Source: CAZAFN01 sp964484795 (GTDB taxonomy: Bacteria; Pseudomonadota; Alphaproteobacteria; Methylaequorales; Methylaequoraceae). From it: a stretch of 17,300 nt of DNA. The first letter of the stretch is position 1, and every line of letters starts with the position of its first letter. Location of the stretch: assembly GCA_964484795.1 (NCBI GenBank), contig CAZAFN010000028.1:1-17300 (forward strand), written 5' to 3'. The translations under genes and the position numbers were made by a program. Positions 17,278-17,300 of the stretch are shown one piece after another. The notes below the pieces were generated by a model that saw only the letters and a list, made by a program, of their open reading frames with translations, was not told where the DNA came from and made no database searches.

Positions 17278-17300
17278 TCATATCTAAACCTTCTTTATAA

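Overview
The window is a stretch of a surface-polysaccharide (O-antigen or capsule type) biosynthesis locus from a very AT-rich bacterium. By eye GC is below about 30 %, the proteins are rich in Lys, Asn, Ile and Phe, and genes abut or overlap with few clear Shine-Dalgarno sites. This fits a streamlined marine bacterium such as a SAR11/Pelagibacter-type alphaproteobacterium, but no marker gene is present and the assignment is only a guess. TGA, TAA and TAG are all used as stops, consistent with the standard bacterial code. A run of ten N bases inside about 200 bp of near-pure A/T marks a scaffold join, so this is probably a draft, single-cell or metagenome assembly.

Layout. Block 1 (plus strand, 1-11659): the 3' part of an ABC exporter that enters from the left edge; a sulfotransferase gene broken by the gap; a large protein with a glycosyl/glycerophosphotransferase-like C-terminus; an AsnB-like protein lacking the glutaminase cysteine; a GT4-type glycosyltransferase; a DxD glycosyltransferase; a small SAM methyltransferase; a glycosyltransferase-like gene split by a one-base frameshift; and a canonical glutamine-hydrolysing AsnB. 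Most junctions are overlaps of 1-23 nt or gaps below 10 nt, so this reads as one operon. Block 2 (minus strand, 14468-11656): a WbpI/WecB-type UDP-sugar 2-epimerase, a membrane-anchored PIG-L/LmbE deacetylase and a second sulfotransferase; it meets block 1 tail to tail with a 4-nt overlap. Block 3 (plus, 14520-end): a GT-C-like multi-spanning membrane protein, a Gfo/Idh/MocA sugar dehydrogenase and a WbpD-like left-handed beta-helix acetyltransferase that stops early near the right edge. Blocks 2 and 3 diverge from a 51-bp intergenic region.

How they may work together (inference): the dehydrogenase, acetyltransferase and epimerase match three steps of the Wbp-type route to a 2,3-diacetamido-uronic acid. 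The 3-aminotransferase step is not seen and may lie beyond the right edge. The glycosyltransferases would assemble the repeat unit, the ABC exporter could flip or export it, and the AsnB proteins (amidation of uronic acids), two sulfotransferases, methyltransferase and deacetylase would decorate it. The product would be a sulfated, amidated acidic glycan. The most unusual element is the pair of dissimilar AsnB paralogues, one without the catalytic cysteine. Several breaks (1573-1769, 1819-1828, about 9301-9320, perhaps 17277) look like homopolymer sequencing or assembly errors rather than biology.
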